From: Peptococcaceae bacterium UBA3937
Lineage (GTDB): Bacteria > Bacillota > Peptococcia > DRI-13 > DTU073
DNA: 17,607 bases
Direction of reading: 5' to 3'
Assembly: GCA_002385735.1 (NCBI GenBank)
Contig: DGEB01000013.1
Span: 1 to 17,607 of the forward strand
Made by a program: the position numbers and the translations under genes. Shown piece after piece: positions 7,956 to 15,610 of this stretch (position 1 is its first letter; each line of letters opens with the position of its first letter). Under the pieces are notes generated by a model, which did no database searches, was not told the DNA's origin, and was given only the letters and a program-made list of their open reading frames with translations.

Positions 7956-8237
7956 TACTAATAGTCAGGAGGGCCAAAAAGTAATAAGATACTAGAGGAA
8001 TATTGTGACCTGACGAGTGAATAAAACAAAGTAATATTTTTGTACAAGGCTAAATATATATAATGATAACTATGTAAGGGTATTTGGTTGGAATAAGGTG
8101 TATAATGGGGTGTGTATAAAAAATACATGATACATGCGAAAAAAGTATTGAATTTTGGTTTTAGATTGTATACCATTATACCATAATACTCAAATACCGA
8201 TATACATATGGAGAATTTTTTGAGGAGGGCGAATAAT
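7956..8237 (+). promoter_or_regulatory. AT-rich leader/promoter region of the citrate-to-2-oxoglutarate operon
   Basis: About 280 bases without a convincing gene. TATAAT occurs at 8101-8106 but has no suitable -35. TTGAAT at 8148-8153 with TATACC at 8169-8174 (15-base spacer) or TACCAT at 8171-8176 (17-base spacer) is a possible promoter. It overlaps a tandem ATACCATT/ATACCATA repeat and a small dyad, ATTAT-ACC-ATAAT (8175-8187), which could be an operator. GTCAGG (7964-7969) and CCTGAC (8009-8014) could pair over a 39-base loop. I looked for a T-box or riboswitch core and saw none. AGGAGGG at 8223-8229 is the ribosome site of the next gene. Confidence 0.4.
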
Positions 8238-9371
8238 ATGTCTGCGTGTGAATATAAAGGCAGAATAATTAAAATCGTTGATACTACTTTACGTGACGGT
8301 GAACAAACCGCAGGAGTTGTCTTTGCCAACAGGGAAAAGATCGAGATCGCTCGCATGCTTTGCGAATTAGGGGTCGATCAGATTGAAGCCGGAATCCCGG
8401 TAATGGGAGGGGACGAAGCAGAAACCATCAAGGCCATCGTCAAACTGGGTCTTAATTGTAACATCATGGCGTGGAACCGCGCCGTGGTGGATGATATTAA
8501 AAAATCGATTAAATGCGGTGTGGATGCCGTAGCCATCTCCATGCCGGTTTCGGATATCCATATCCAGTATAAACTGCAGTCCACCAGAGAAAGTGTGTTG
8601 GAGAAAGCGGCGCAGGCTGTGGATTTTGCGAAAAAACATAATCTGTATGTCTCGGCCAATGCGGAAGACGCTTCCCGGGCTGATGAGGAATTTTTAGCTT
8701 TATACGCCAAAACGGTGAAGGAAGCAGGCGCCGACCGCTTGCGCTATTGTGATACGGTGGGCATCCTTAATCCCTTTACTACTTATGAAAAGATCCAAAA
8801 ATTACTCAGTAAGGTGGACATAGACATCGAAATGCATATGCATAATGACTTCGGCATGGCGACGGCCAACACGGTAGCCGGAATTTTAGCCGGGGCCAAT
8901 TATGCCGGCGTGACGGTAAATGGACTGGGCGAACGGGCCGGTAATGCCGCTTTGGAGGAAGTAGCCATGGCTTTGAAACATACGGTGGGTTGTGATGTCC
9001 ATCTTAATTCCAAGGGCTTTTTAGAGCTGTCCACTTATGTGGCCCATGCTTCCAACCGGAAGTTGCCTCCGTCCAAACCGATTGTCGGGGAAAACATGTT
9101 TGCGCATGAGTCCGGGATTCACGCGGATGGAGCATACAAAAACCCGCGCACCTATGAAGCTTTTGATCCGGAAGAAGTGGGGCTGGTTCGGCAGATCGTC
9201 GTAGGTAAACATTCCGGAACCACCACCTTACGGAAAAAGTTCGCTGAATTTGGCAAGGATCTTTCCGAGGAACAAAGCAAACAGTTACTGGAAAAGGTGC
9301 GTAAGCACGCCATCGAGTTAAAGAGGCCCTTATTTGATAAAGAATTAATCCAGCTTTATAATGAACTTTAG
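8238..9371 (+). CDS. Probable Re-citrate synthase (homocitrate synthase/NifV family)
   Basis: This 377-residue enzyme belongs to the DRE-TIM metallolyase family (2-isopropylmalate, homocitrate, citramalate and Re-citrate synthases), which condense acetyl-CoA with a 2-oxo acid. Visible motifs are the signature DTTLRDGEQTAG (15-26), the metal-binding HMHNDFG (200-206) and the Gly-rich NGLGERAGNAALEE loop. The overall sequence is closest to NifV-type homocitrate synthases. It has no C-terminal LeuA regulatory domain, so leucine synthesis is unlikely. It is followed directly by aconitase and isocitrate dehydrogenase, and no nif genes are seen. In Clostridium kluyveri and other anaerobes, members of this family act as Re-citrate synthase. 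Citrate formation is therefore inferred from context. ATG 8238 is chosen over 8208 because AGGAGGG lies 8 bases upstream of it. Confidence 0.85.
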   Translation: MSACEYKGRIIKIVDTTLRDGEQTAGVVFANREKIEIARMLCELGVDQIEAGIPVMGGDEAETIKAIVKLGLNCNIMAWNRAVVDDIKKSIKCGVDAVAISMPVSDIHIQYKLQSTRESVLEKAAQAVDFAKKHNLYVSANAEDASRADEEFLALYAKTVKEAGADRLRYCDTVGILNPFTTYEKIQKLLSKVDIDIEMHMHNDFGMATANTVAGILAGANYAGVTVNGLGERAGNAALEEVAMALKHTVGCDVHLNSKGFLELSTYVAHASNRKLPPSKPIVGENMFAHESGIHADGAYKNPRTYEAFDPEEVGLVRQIVVGKHSGTTTLRKKFAEFGKDLSEEQSKQLLEKVRKHAIELKRPLFDKELIQLYNEL

Positions 9372-9436
9372 AATCAATTAAGGTAAGATTAATTTACGGC
9401 CGGATGCTCACGCTATGGTCAAGATGAAGGAAGGTT

Positions 9437-11425
9437 ATGGAGGGAAATTTTGTGGGAAATAATGCAATAACAGATGGAACAAAAGCAAAAAGTATAGCGG
9501 CGAAAATTCTGGAAAGTCATTTGGTCAAAGGAAAAATGATTCCAGGAGAAGAAATCGCGATTTCGATTGATCAAACCTTAACCCAGGACACGACCGGTAC
9601 CATGGTTTACCTGGAATTTGAAGCGTTAGGGTTACCACGGGTCAGAACCAAACGGTCAGTTGCGTATGTGGATCATAATACCTTACAAACCGGCTTTGAG
9701 AACGCGGACGACCACCGTTTTATTCAAACGGCGGCCGCGAAATACGGGGTTTATTTTTCCCGCCCCGGGAATGGGATTTGCCATCAGGTTCATTTAGAGC
9801 GCTTTACCATTCCGGGACAGACTCTTTTGGGCTCGGACAGCCATACTCCTACGGCAGGAGCGATGGGGATGATTGCCATCGGCGCCGGAGGAATGGATGT
9901 GGCCGTAGCCATGGGCGGCGGCCCCTATTATTTGAATATGCCTAAGATTGTCAATGTAAGGTTAAAAGGGCGGTTGCAGCCTTGGGTCAGCGCCAAGGAT
10001 ATTATTTTGGAACTGTTGTCGCGGCTTTCGGTTAAAGGGGGAGTGGGTAAAATCTTTGAATACTCCGGAGAAGGGGTGAAAAGCCTTTCTGTACCGGAAA
10101 GAGCGACGATTACCAATATGGGCGCCGAGCTAGGAGCGACGACTTCGCTTTTTCCTTCTGATGAAGTGACCCGGGAGTTTTTACGGGCCCAGGGGCGAGA
10201 AGTTGATTGGCATCCCCTGGCCGCTGATGAAGGTGCGGTTTACGATGAAGTGATCGAGATTGATTTGACAGAGTTGGAACCCTTAGTTGCTTGTCCGCAC
10301 AGTCCGGACAAGGTGGTCAAGGTCAGAGAGCTTCCCCAAACGAAAGTGGACCAGGTGTGCATTGGTAGCTGTACTAATTCCTCGGCGGCTGATTTGTTAA
10401 AGGTAGCGGAGATTTTAAAAGGCAAAACAATTCCGGCCGACGTTAGTTTAGTAATTGCCCCCGGTTCGCGGCAGGTACTAACGATGCTGGCCGAACAAGG
10501 GGCTCTCGCCGAGATGATTAAAGCGGGCGCCCGCATTCTGGAATGTGCCTGTGGCCCTTGTATCGGGATGGGACAGGCCCCGGCGACGGGAGCGGTTTCT
10601 CTGCGCACCTTTAACCGGAATTTCTATGGCCGAAGCGGGACCACCAGCGCCCAGGTGTATTTATGCAGTCCTGAAGTGGCGGCGGTTTCAGCCTTGCATG
10701 GCCAAATTACGGATCCCCGCTGCCATGAGCCGATTCAGGTAACCGTTCCGGAAAAAATGCCGGTTAACGACAATATGATTATGGCGCCGGCCCCGGCCGA
10801 AGAAGCGGAAAAACTGGAGGTCATCAAAGGACCCAATATTAAATCTTTCCTGCAGAACAAGGCTTTGCCGGCTACGCTGGAGGGCTCGGTTTTATTGGTG
10901 ATGGAGAATAATATCACTACCGACCATATCATGCCTTCTCCGGCCAAACTCTTGCCCTTGCGCTCCAATATCCCGGCGTTGGCGGACTATTGTTTGACTC
11001 CGGTGGATCCGAATTTCCCGGCTCGGGCGAAGGAGAGAAAAGGCGGCTTTTTGGTAGCCGGAGAAAACTACGGGCAAGGTTCCAGCAGGGAACACGCGGC
11101 TCTTGCTCCGCTTTATTTGGGGATCAAGGGGGTTATCGCCCTTTCCTTTGCGCGGATTCACAAGGCCAATCTTTTGAACGCAGGGATTTTAGCGCTCACC
11201 TTTTTGGATAAAGCGGATTATGACCGGATTTCCCGGGATGATGAATTGTTGCTGGAAAACTTACATGAGCAGATCGCGGCCGACGATACCCTGGTGGTCC
11301 GGAATAAAACGAAGGGCTATTCCTTCCAGGTGAAACTGGAGGCTTCGCCTCGCCAGATTCAAGTGCTTTTAGCAGGAGGGCTTTTGGCCTATACCAAAGC
11401 CCAGGCCGAGAAAAGGGCAGAATAG
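9437..11425 (+). CDS. acn: Aconitate hydratase (short bacterial aconitase family)
   Basis: This 662-residue enzyme converts citrate to isocitrate through cis-aconitate with a [4Fe-4S] cluster. Cluster ligands are C312 in IGSCTNSS and C372 and C375 in CACGPCIG. LGSDSHTPTAGAMG in the N-terminal half and the swivel-domain GENYGQGSSREHAAL are classic aconitase active-site segments. The length fits the ~640-residue putative aconitase group rather than AcnA (~890) or AcnB. ATG 9437 has AAGGAAGG just upstream, but an in-frame GTG at 9452 is 7 bases after GGAGGG and may be the real start, which would remove five residues. It is 65 bases downstream of the citrate synthase-like gene. LeuC or homoaconitase activity is possible but less likely, because the swivel domain is fused. 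Confidence 0.95.
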   Translation: MEGNFVGNNAITDGTKAKSIAAKILESHLVKGKMIPGEEIAISIDQTLTQDTTGTMVYLEFEALGLPRVRTKRSVAYVDHNTLQTGFENADDHRFIQTAAAKYGVYFSRPGNGICHQVHLERFTIPGQTLLGSDSHTPTAGAMGMIAIGAGGMDVAVAMGGGPYYLNMPKIVNVRLKGRLQPWVSAKDIILELLSRLSVKGGVGKIFEYSGEGVKSLSVPERATITNMGAELGATTSLFPSDEVTREFLRAQGREVDWHPLAADEGAVYDEVIEIDLTELEPLVACPHSPDKVVKVRELPQTKVDQVCIGSCTNSSAADLLKVAEILKGKTIPADVSLVIAPGSRQVLTMLAEQGALAEMIKAGARILECACGPCIGMGQAPATGAVSLRTFNRNFYGRSGTTSAQVYLCSPEVAAVSALHGQITDPRCHEPIQVTVPEKMPVNDNMIMAPAPAEEAEKLEVIKGPNIKSFLQNKALPATLEGSVLLVMENNITTDHIMPSPAKLLPLRSNIPALADYCLTPVDPNFPARAKERKGGFLVAGENYGQGSSREHAALAPLYLGIKGVIALSFARIHKANLLNAGILALTFLDKADYDRISRDDELLLENLHEQIAADDTLVVRNKTKGYSFQVKLEASPRQIQVLLAGGLLAYTKAQAEKRAE

Positions 11426-11464
11426 GAATGCAAGCCAGGATAGATAATAAGGCAAGACATTACA

Positions 11465-11487
11465 AGGGGATCACGGGCGGATCCCCT
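11465..11487 (+). terminator. Perfect hairpin between aconitase and isocitrate dehydrogenase
   Basis: AGGGGATC (11465-11472) and GATCCCCT (11480-11487) form an 8-bp perfect stem over a 7-base loop. No T-run follows; instead there is AT-rich sequence with repeated AATTTAGTAA/TAATATAATT units. It may be a partial terminator, an mRNA-stabilising stem after aconitase, or part of a new promoter region for the next gene. Confidence 0.4.
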
Positions 11488-11570
11488 ATGTATTATAATT
11501 AATTTAGTAATATAATTTAGTAAGTAATATAATTAAGATGAAAACAACAAAGAGAAAGCAGGGACAGGAA

Positions 11571-12788
11571 ATGGGTTTGAAGATTGCGATGCATACTCCC
11601 CTGGTCGAGTTGGACGGGGATGAAATGACCAGGGTCATCTGGCAGCAGATTAAAGAGATCCTGCTGCTGCCCTTTGTGGATTTAAAGACGGAATACTATG
11701 ATTTGCGTCTGAAAAACAGGGACCAAACGGCAGACCAAATTACGATTGAAGCGGCGCAGGCCGTAAAAAAATACGGGGTAGGGGTGAAGTGCGCCACGAT
11801 TACCCCTAATGCGCAACGGGTTGAGGAGTACAAGCTGCGGGGAATGTATAAGAGCCCCAACGGCACCATCCGGGCGATTCTGGACGGGACCGTCTTTCGG
11901 AAGCCGATTCTGGTGAAAAACATCCGTCCTCTGGTGAAAGCCTGGAAAAAGCCGATTACGATTGCCCGTCATGCCTATGGGGATGTCTATAAGGATGTGG
12001 AATTGCGGGTAAGCAAGCCGGGGAAAGTGGAGCTTGTTTACACGGCGGAAGATGGCAGGGTGGAGCGAAAAGACGTCCACCAGTTTTCCGGTGCCGGTAT
12101 TGTGTTAGGAATGCATAATCTGGACAAGTCGATCGCCAGTTTTGCCCGGGCCTGTTTTACTTATGCTCTGGACCAAAAGCAGGATTTGTGGTTTTCGGCG
12201 AAAGACACCATCTCGAAAACCTATGATCATACTTTTAAGGATCTTTTTCAGGAAATCTACGAGCAGGAATTCCGGGAAAAATTTCAGGCGGCCGGGATTA
12301 AATATTTCTATACCTTGATTGATGACGCCGTCGCCCGGATTATGCGGTCGGAAGGCGGTATGGTCTGGGCATGCAAAAACTACGACGGCGATGTCATGTC
12401 GGACATGGTGGCCTCCGCCTTTGGCAGCCTGGCAATGATGGCCTCGGTCCTTGTTTCGCCTGCCGGGCAGTATTTATTCGAGGCGGCTCATGGCACGGTC
12501 CAACGCCACTATTACAAGTATTTGCAGGGGGAAGAAACTTCCACCAATTCGATGGCGACCATTTTTGCCTGGAGCGGCTCCTTGGGCAAACGCGGGGAAA
12601 TAGATAACCTTCCCCAGTTGGTTTCCTTCGCCCGTGCTTTGGAACGGGCGGCGATTCAAACCGTAGAGGAAGGTTACGTTACGAAAGACTTGGCGGCGAT
12701 TGCCGAAGGTTCGGTGCAAGAAGTGGTAAACACGACCCGGTTCCTGGAGGAAGTCCGCCGGCGTCTGGAGAAGAACCTGGGCGCTTAA
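11571..12788 (+). CDS. icd: NADP-dependent isocitrate dehydrogenase (type II, eukaryote-like subfamily)
   Basis: This 405-residue enzyme decarboxylates isocitrate to 2-oxoglutarate with NADP. It follows the sequence of mitochondrial/cytosolic IDH closely: LDGDEMTR at the start, the isocitrate-binding SPNGTIR (S95, N97, R101), TVFRKP, and R133 in ARHAYGD. It also has YTLIDDAVARIMRSEGG, the metal-binding ACKNYDGDVMSD, and GTVQRHY, whose Arg-His pair marks NADP preference. Residue numbers run one ahead of the human IDH1 equivalents, which supports ATG 11571 (MGLKIAMHTP) over the more upstream ATG 11538, which has no ribosome site; AGGGACAGGA precedes 11571. It completes the route from citrate to 2-oxoglutarate begun two genes upstream and could supply NADPH and glutamate precursor. 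Confidence 0.97.
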   Translation: MGLKIAMHTPLVELDGDEMTRVIWQQIKEILLLPFVDLKTEYYDLRLKNRDQTADQITIEAAQAVKKYGVGVKCATITPNAQRVEEYKLRGMYKSPNGTIRAILDGTVFRKPILVKNIRPLVKAWKKPITIARHAYGDVYKDVELRVSKPGKVELVYTAEDGRVERKDVHQFSGAGIVLGMHNLDKSIASFARACFTYALDQKQDLWFSAKDTISKTYDHTFKDLFQEIYEQEFREKFQAAGIKYFYTLIDDAVARIMRSEGGMVWACKNYDGDVMSDMVASAFGSLAMMASVLVSPAGQYLFEAAHGTVQRHYYKYLQGEETSTNSMATIFAWSGSLGKRGEIDNLPQLVSFARALERAAIQTVEEGYVTKDLAAIAEGSVQEVVNTTRFLEEVRRRLEKNLGA

Positions 12789-12839
12789 GGCGCTTAATAA
12801 GCCTAACGCTAAGACAGCTTTAAGACACCGAAAGGAAGA

Positions 12840-13769
12840 TTAAAACATGTTCTTTTTCGCCAAATAAAAGACCCCAATGAGGGACAAAACGATCGAAATG
12901 ATCACGGCAAAAGCAAAGCCATAGGGCGAATCTTGAAAAGGCACCGGCACGTTCATGCCAAAAAAACTGGCGACCATGGTGGGCAGAGCCAGGATAATGG
13001 TCACAATGGCGAGGAACTTCATGACGATGTTCAGGTTATTGGAAATGATCGAGGCAAAGGCATCCATGGTCCCACTCAAAATATTGCTGTAAATATCGGC
13101 CATTTCGATGGCCTGTTTGTTTTCGATAATGACATCTTCCAATAAGTCCTGGTCTTCTTCATACATCTTGATTACTCTACCGCGCAGCAGTTTTTCCAAA
13201 ACCGATTCGTTGGAGCGGAGGGAGGTTGTGAAGTAGACAAGGGCTTTTTCTAAATTTAGGAGCTTGATTAATTCTTTATTGCGCATGGATTTGTGCAGTT
13301 CCAATTCCACATCGGTGGATTTTTTGTCAATTTCCCGCAGGTATTTCAGGTAGAGGGAGGCATTTTTGTACAGGATTTGAAAGAGGAAGCGGGTTTTTTT
13401 ATAGGTGGCCATGCCGCGCACTTTTTTCTGGTAGAAATCCTGCAGAATACTTAAATCATGCAGGCAGACCGTCACAATGTAATCGTCGGTATGGATGATG
13501 CCCAGCGGAATAGTGTCATATCCGGCCCCCGAAGGTGTTTCAATCGGGACATCAATAATCGTTAACAGTTGTTTATCCTCAAATTCGATGTGGGGACGTT
13601 CCTCATCATCAAGGGGGTAGCGGAGAAATTCGGCAAAAATACCTGTGTTTTGCACAACTGTCTCGATTTCTTCTTCGGAAGGATCAATCAGGTTAATCCA
13701 ACAGCCTTTTTCAAAGCTGTTGATCTGCAGTAACTCGTTGTCTTGGGGGCTTAAGTAGATGGTCAGCAT
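12840..13769 (-). CDS. corA: CorA-family divalent cation (magnesium) transporter
   Basis: This 309-residue pentameric channel-type transporter has a large cytoplasmic N-terminal domain rich in alpha/beta and then long helices (about 1-245). Two C-terminal membrane helices follow (about 247-268 and 283-304), with the pore signature GMN at 271-273 (SFFGMNVPVP). The tail is short and basic (AKKNMF). The usual substrates are Mg2+, Co2+ or Ni2+; selectivity cannot be read from sequence. On the - strand AAAGGAGGG lies just before the ATG. It converges on icd, with only 51 bases between them and no strong terminator visible. It is divergent from the redox unit. Confidence 0.94.
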   Translation of the reverse strand: MLTIYLSPQDNELLQINSFEKGCWINLIDPSEEEIETVVQNTGIFAEFLRYPLDDEERPHIEFEDKQLLTIIDVPIETPSGAGYDTIPLGIIHTDDYIVTVCLHDLSILQDFYQKKVRGMATYKKTRFLFQILYKNASLYLKYLREIDKKSTDVELELHKSMRNKELIKLLNLEKALVYFTTSLRSNESVLEKLLRGRVIKMYEEDQDLLEDVIIENKQAIEMADIYSNILSGTMDAFASIISNNLNIVMKFLAIVTIILALPTMVASFFGMNVPVPFQDSPYGFAFAVIISIVLSLIGVFYLAKKNMF

Positions 13770-13799
13770 GAAATCCCTCCTTTATTGCCAATAATTAAT

Positions 13800-13828
13800 A
13801 TTATAAATCAAAAAGGTTCATTTCGGAA
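13800..13828 (-). promoter_or_regulatory. Candidate corA promoter
   Basis: On the - strand TATAAT (13800-13805) is a perfect -10, with TTCCGA (13823-13828) 17 bases upstream as a weak -35. It lies about 30 bases ahead of the corA start. Confidence 0.4.
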
Positions 13829-13870
13829 CAAAACAATGCCCGGGAAAGTCTATTTTTTTGATGGCCCGTT

Positions 13871-13894
13871 CCCCATTGATGACCCATTGAGGGG
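13871..13894 (+). repeat. Helical-turn-spaced direct repeat inside a CCCC/GGGG dyad
   Basis: CCCATTGA occurs at 13872-13879 and again at 13883-13890, an 11-base period. The block is bordered by CCCC (13871-13874) and GGGG (13891-13894). It lies in the shared corA/redox-unit intergenic region, so it could be a binding site, but there is no direct evidence. The rest of 13829-13966 shows nothing firm. Confidence 0.35.
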
Positions 13895-13966
13895 TCCAAT
13901 CTGGTAACAAGATGATGAAAAACGGCCGGTGAAGCTGGAGAAAAGGGAGAGAAAGGGGTTGGAGAA

Positions 13967-14653
13967 ATGCTAAAGCGAAACAGTCGGGACAGTAATGGGA
14001 AAAAGAAGGTTTGGGGGATTGTTTTCACGGGAATAGTAGTGCTTTTGCTTTTTTATCTTGGTTTTAGTCTGGGTCAAGGCTCGGTCAGGAGAGATGCGGA
14101 GCAACAGCCACAGGAAATTACCGGCTCGTCCAACGGGGAAGAGGAAAAAGAGAAACAGCAAGCGGATGAGGAAGCCGCTCCGGAGGTGCAGGCCGAAGGG
14201 AAGGAAAAAATCGCCGGAATCACTTTAAATATGACGAAAAATGAGGTATTATCATTATTAGGAAAGGATTACCATGAAGAGTATGTGGAAGAAGGCTTTT
14301 ACTACGGCGAATCCTATTCTGTGTGGAATTATCCGACGGGGATTTCTTTATTGATTGGCGCAGAAACAGAGCAAGTATTGGAAATAGCCGTGACTTCGCC
14401 CGATTTCCCCACGGTATTAGGAGCAAAAGTCGGCGATAAGGCGAAGGATGTTTTGGCAAAATATGAGGAAAAATATCCTGTACCGGAAAGCATCCATGGC
14501 AGTGGGAAACTAATCGGTTGGTTTAATTTGGCCGATCATGATCTTATTATCTTTGATTTTGACTTGGAAGACGGCTCCACCTTTAACGAGGATGTTCAAC
14601 CTGATTCGCCGGTGGAGCAAATCAAACTGACCAACTGGAAATACTTTGATTAG
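13967..14653 (+). CDS. Membrane-anchored protein with two BamE/SmpA-like repeats, unknown function
   Basis: This 228-residue protein has a basic N-terminus, one membrane helix (about 16-36) and an acidic, Gln/Glu-rich linker (about 42-80, GEEEKEKQQADEEAAPE). The extracellular domain then begins GITLNMTKNEVLSLLGKDY. A second similar element, GAKVGDKAKDVLAKYEEKY, follows about 70 residues later. Both resemble the 'G-x-x-x-G/N-M-x-x-x-E-V-x-x-x-L-G' helix of BamE/SmpA-like and related small envelope domains seen in Firmicutes. No catalytic motif is visible. AAAGGGG lies 8 bases before ATG 13967. It is 28 bases upstream of the reductase gene and may share its transcript. Confidence 0.7.
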   Translation: MLKRNSRDSNGKKKVWGIVFTGIVVLLLFYLGFSLGQGSVRRDAEQQPQEITGSSNGEEEKEKQQADEEAAPEVQAEGKEKIAGITLNMTKNEVLSLLGKDYHEEYVEEGFYYGESYSVWNYPTGISLLIGAETEQVLEIAVTSPDFPTVLGAKVGDKAKDVLAKYEEKYPVPESIHGSGKLIGWFNLADHDLIIFDFDLEDGSTFNEDVQPDSPVEQIKLTNWKYFD

Positions 14654-14681
14654 TCAGGAATACGAAGGTTAGGAGATAAAG

Positions 14682-15569
14682 ATGTTCTATGATGTGATTA
14701 TTATCGGAAAAGGACCGGCCGGTTTGTCCGCTTCCTTATATACTGCGCGGGGCAATTTAAGGACGCTGGTGATCGGCCAGGAAAGCCGTCTTGTTAAAGC
14801 GAAGCAAATTGAAAACTTTTGCTGCGGCGGAGTTGCGTCCGGTGAGGAATTGCTTGCCCGTGGAGTAAGTCAGGCGGAGCGCTTTGGTGTCCGGATGATC
14901 GATGAGGAAGTGGTTGATTTAAAACGTCGTGATGATCATTTTGTCGTGGTCGCTGATAAAATGACATACGAAGGGAAAGCTATTATTATCGCGACCGGAA
15001 AAAACAATGTGCCGGTGCCTGTTGCGGATCTGGAGAAATACCTGGGAAAAGGCGTTCATTATTGTGTGTTGTGTGATGGGTTTTTTTATCAGGAAGCCAA
15101 GGTCGGCGTCCTCGGATTTAAAGATTTCGCGGTGCATGAATTGAGGGAACTGGAAGGCATAACGAACAAGCTCACCTTATATACCAACGGCAACAGTTTG
15201 CAGGTTAGTAAAGAAAACGAGCAATATCTTATGGACAAGCAGATTCCAGTGAAAACCGACCCCATCAGGGCGGTGGCCGGCGGCGATTTTCTGACCCAAC
15301 TTCTTTTCCAGGATGGCTCCGCAGAAGAACTTGAAGGGTTGTTTGTGGCATACGGCTCGGCCTCTTCTGTGGATTTTGCGCGCAAGCTGGGGGTCCGCAT
15401 CGAGAACGGGAGCATTGTGGTTGATCAAAACCAAAAAACTAATGTATCCGGCGTATTTGCGGCCGGGGATTGTACCGGAGGACTTGCCCAGGTGTCCGTG
15501 GCCGTCGGACAAGGTGCGGTGGCAGGGGAACAGGCCAAGAGATATGTAAAGGCTTTACAAGATGGTTAA
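14682..15569 (+). CDS. Thioredoxin reductase-like flavoprotein lacking NADPH motifs (FFTR-like candidate)
   Basis: This 295-residue protein keeps the FAD fold of TrxB: GKGPAGLSAS (9-18) at the N-terminus and GVFAAGDCTGG near the C-terminus. The redox-active CxxC is C128-V-L-C131 followed by DG, as in TrxB. The pyridine nucleotide domain is degenerate: the GGGxxA loop reads GFKDFA (145-150), and the HRRxxxR that binds the NADPH 2'-phosphate is replaced by YTNGNSL at the same spacing. This pattern fits ferredoxin-dependent flavin thioredoxin reductases of clostridia and cyanobacteria (family knowledge, not confirmed here). AGGAG lies 6 bases before ATG 14682. The next gene is a selenocysteine glutaredoxin, its likely partner. 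Confidence 0.88.
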   Translation: MFYDVIIIGKGPAGLSASLYTARGNLRTLVIGQESRLVKAKQIENFCCGGVASGEELLARGVSQAERFGVRMIDEEVVDLKRRDDHFVVVADKMTYEGKAIIIATGKNNVPVPVADLEKYLGKGVHYCVLCDGFFYQEAKVGVLGFKDFAVHELRELEGITNKLTLYTNGNSLQVSKENEQYLMDKQIPVKTDPIRAVAGGDFLTQLLFQDGSAEELEGLFVAYGSASSVDFARKLGVRIENGSIVVDQNQKTNVSGVFAAGDCTGGLAQVSVAVGQGAVAGEQAKRYVKALQDG

Positions 15570-15610
15570 TCCAATTAATCATATTAAGGAGAAAAAAGGA
15601 GGTTTTGCCG

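Noticed and set aside
7956..8237. T-box or metabolite riboswitch in the citrate operon leader
   Set aside because: No T-box core or terminator/antiterminator pair could be found, and the region is mostly low-GC sequence with only short dyads.
7958..8356. 132-residue - strand ORF over the leader of the citrate operon
   Set aside because: It overlaps the start of the citrate synthase-like gene and the AT-rich leader, is composed mostly of low-complexity Tyr/Ile/Ser/Leu, and shows no recognisable domain.
8238..9371. 2-isopropylmalate synthase for leucine synthesis
   Set aside because: The protein is only 377 residues with no regulatory C-terminal domain, and it is followed by aconitase and isocitrate dehydrogenase rather than leuB, leuC or leuD.
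12789..12839. Bidirectional terminator between icd and corA
   Set aside because: Only very short, bulged pairings (around AGGC...GCCT) are visible and there is no T-run on either strand.
15089..15512. Two - strand ORFs of 108-111 residues opposite the reductase
   Set aside because: Both are antisense shadows of the flavoprotein gene, with no domain of their own.
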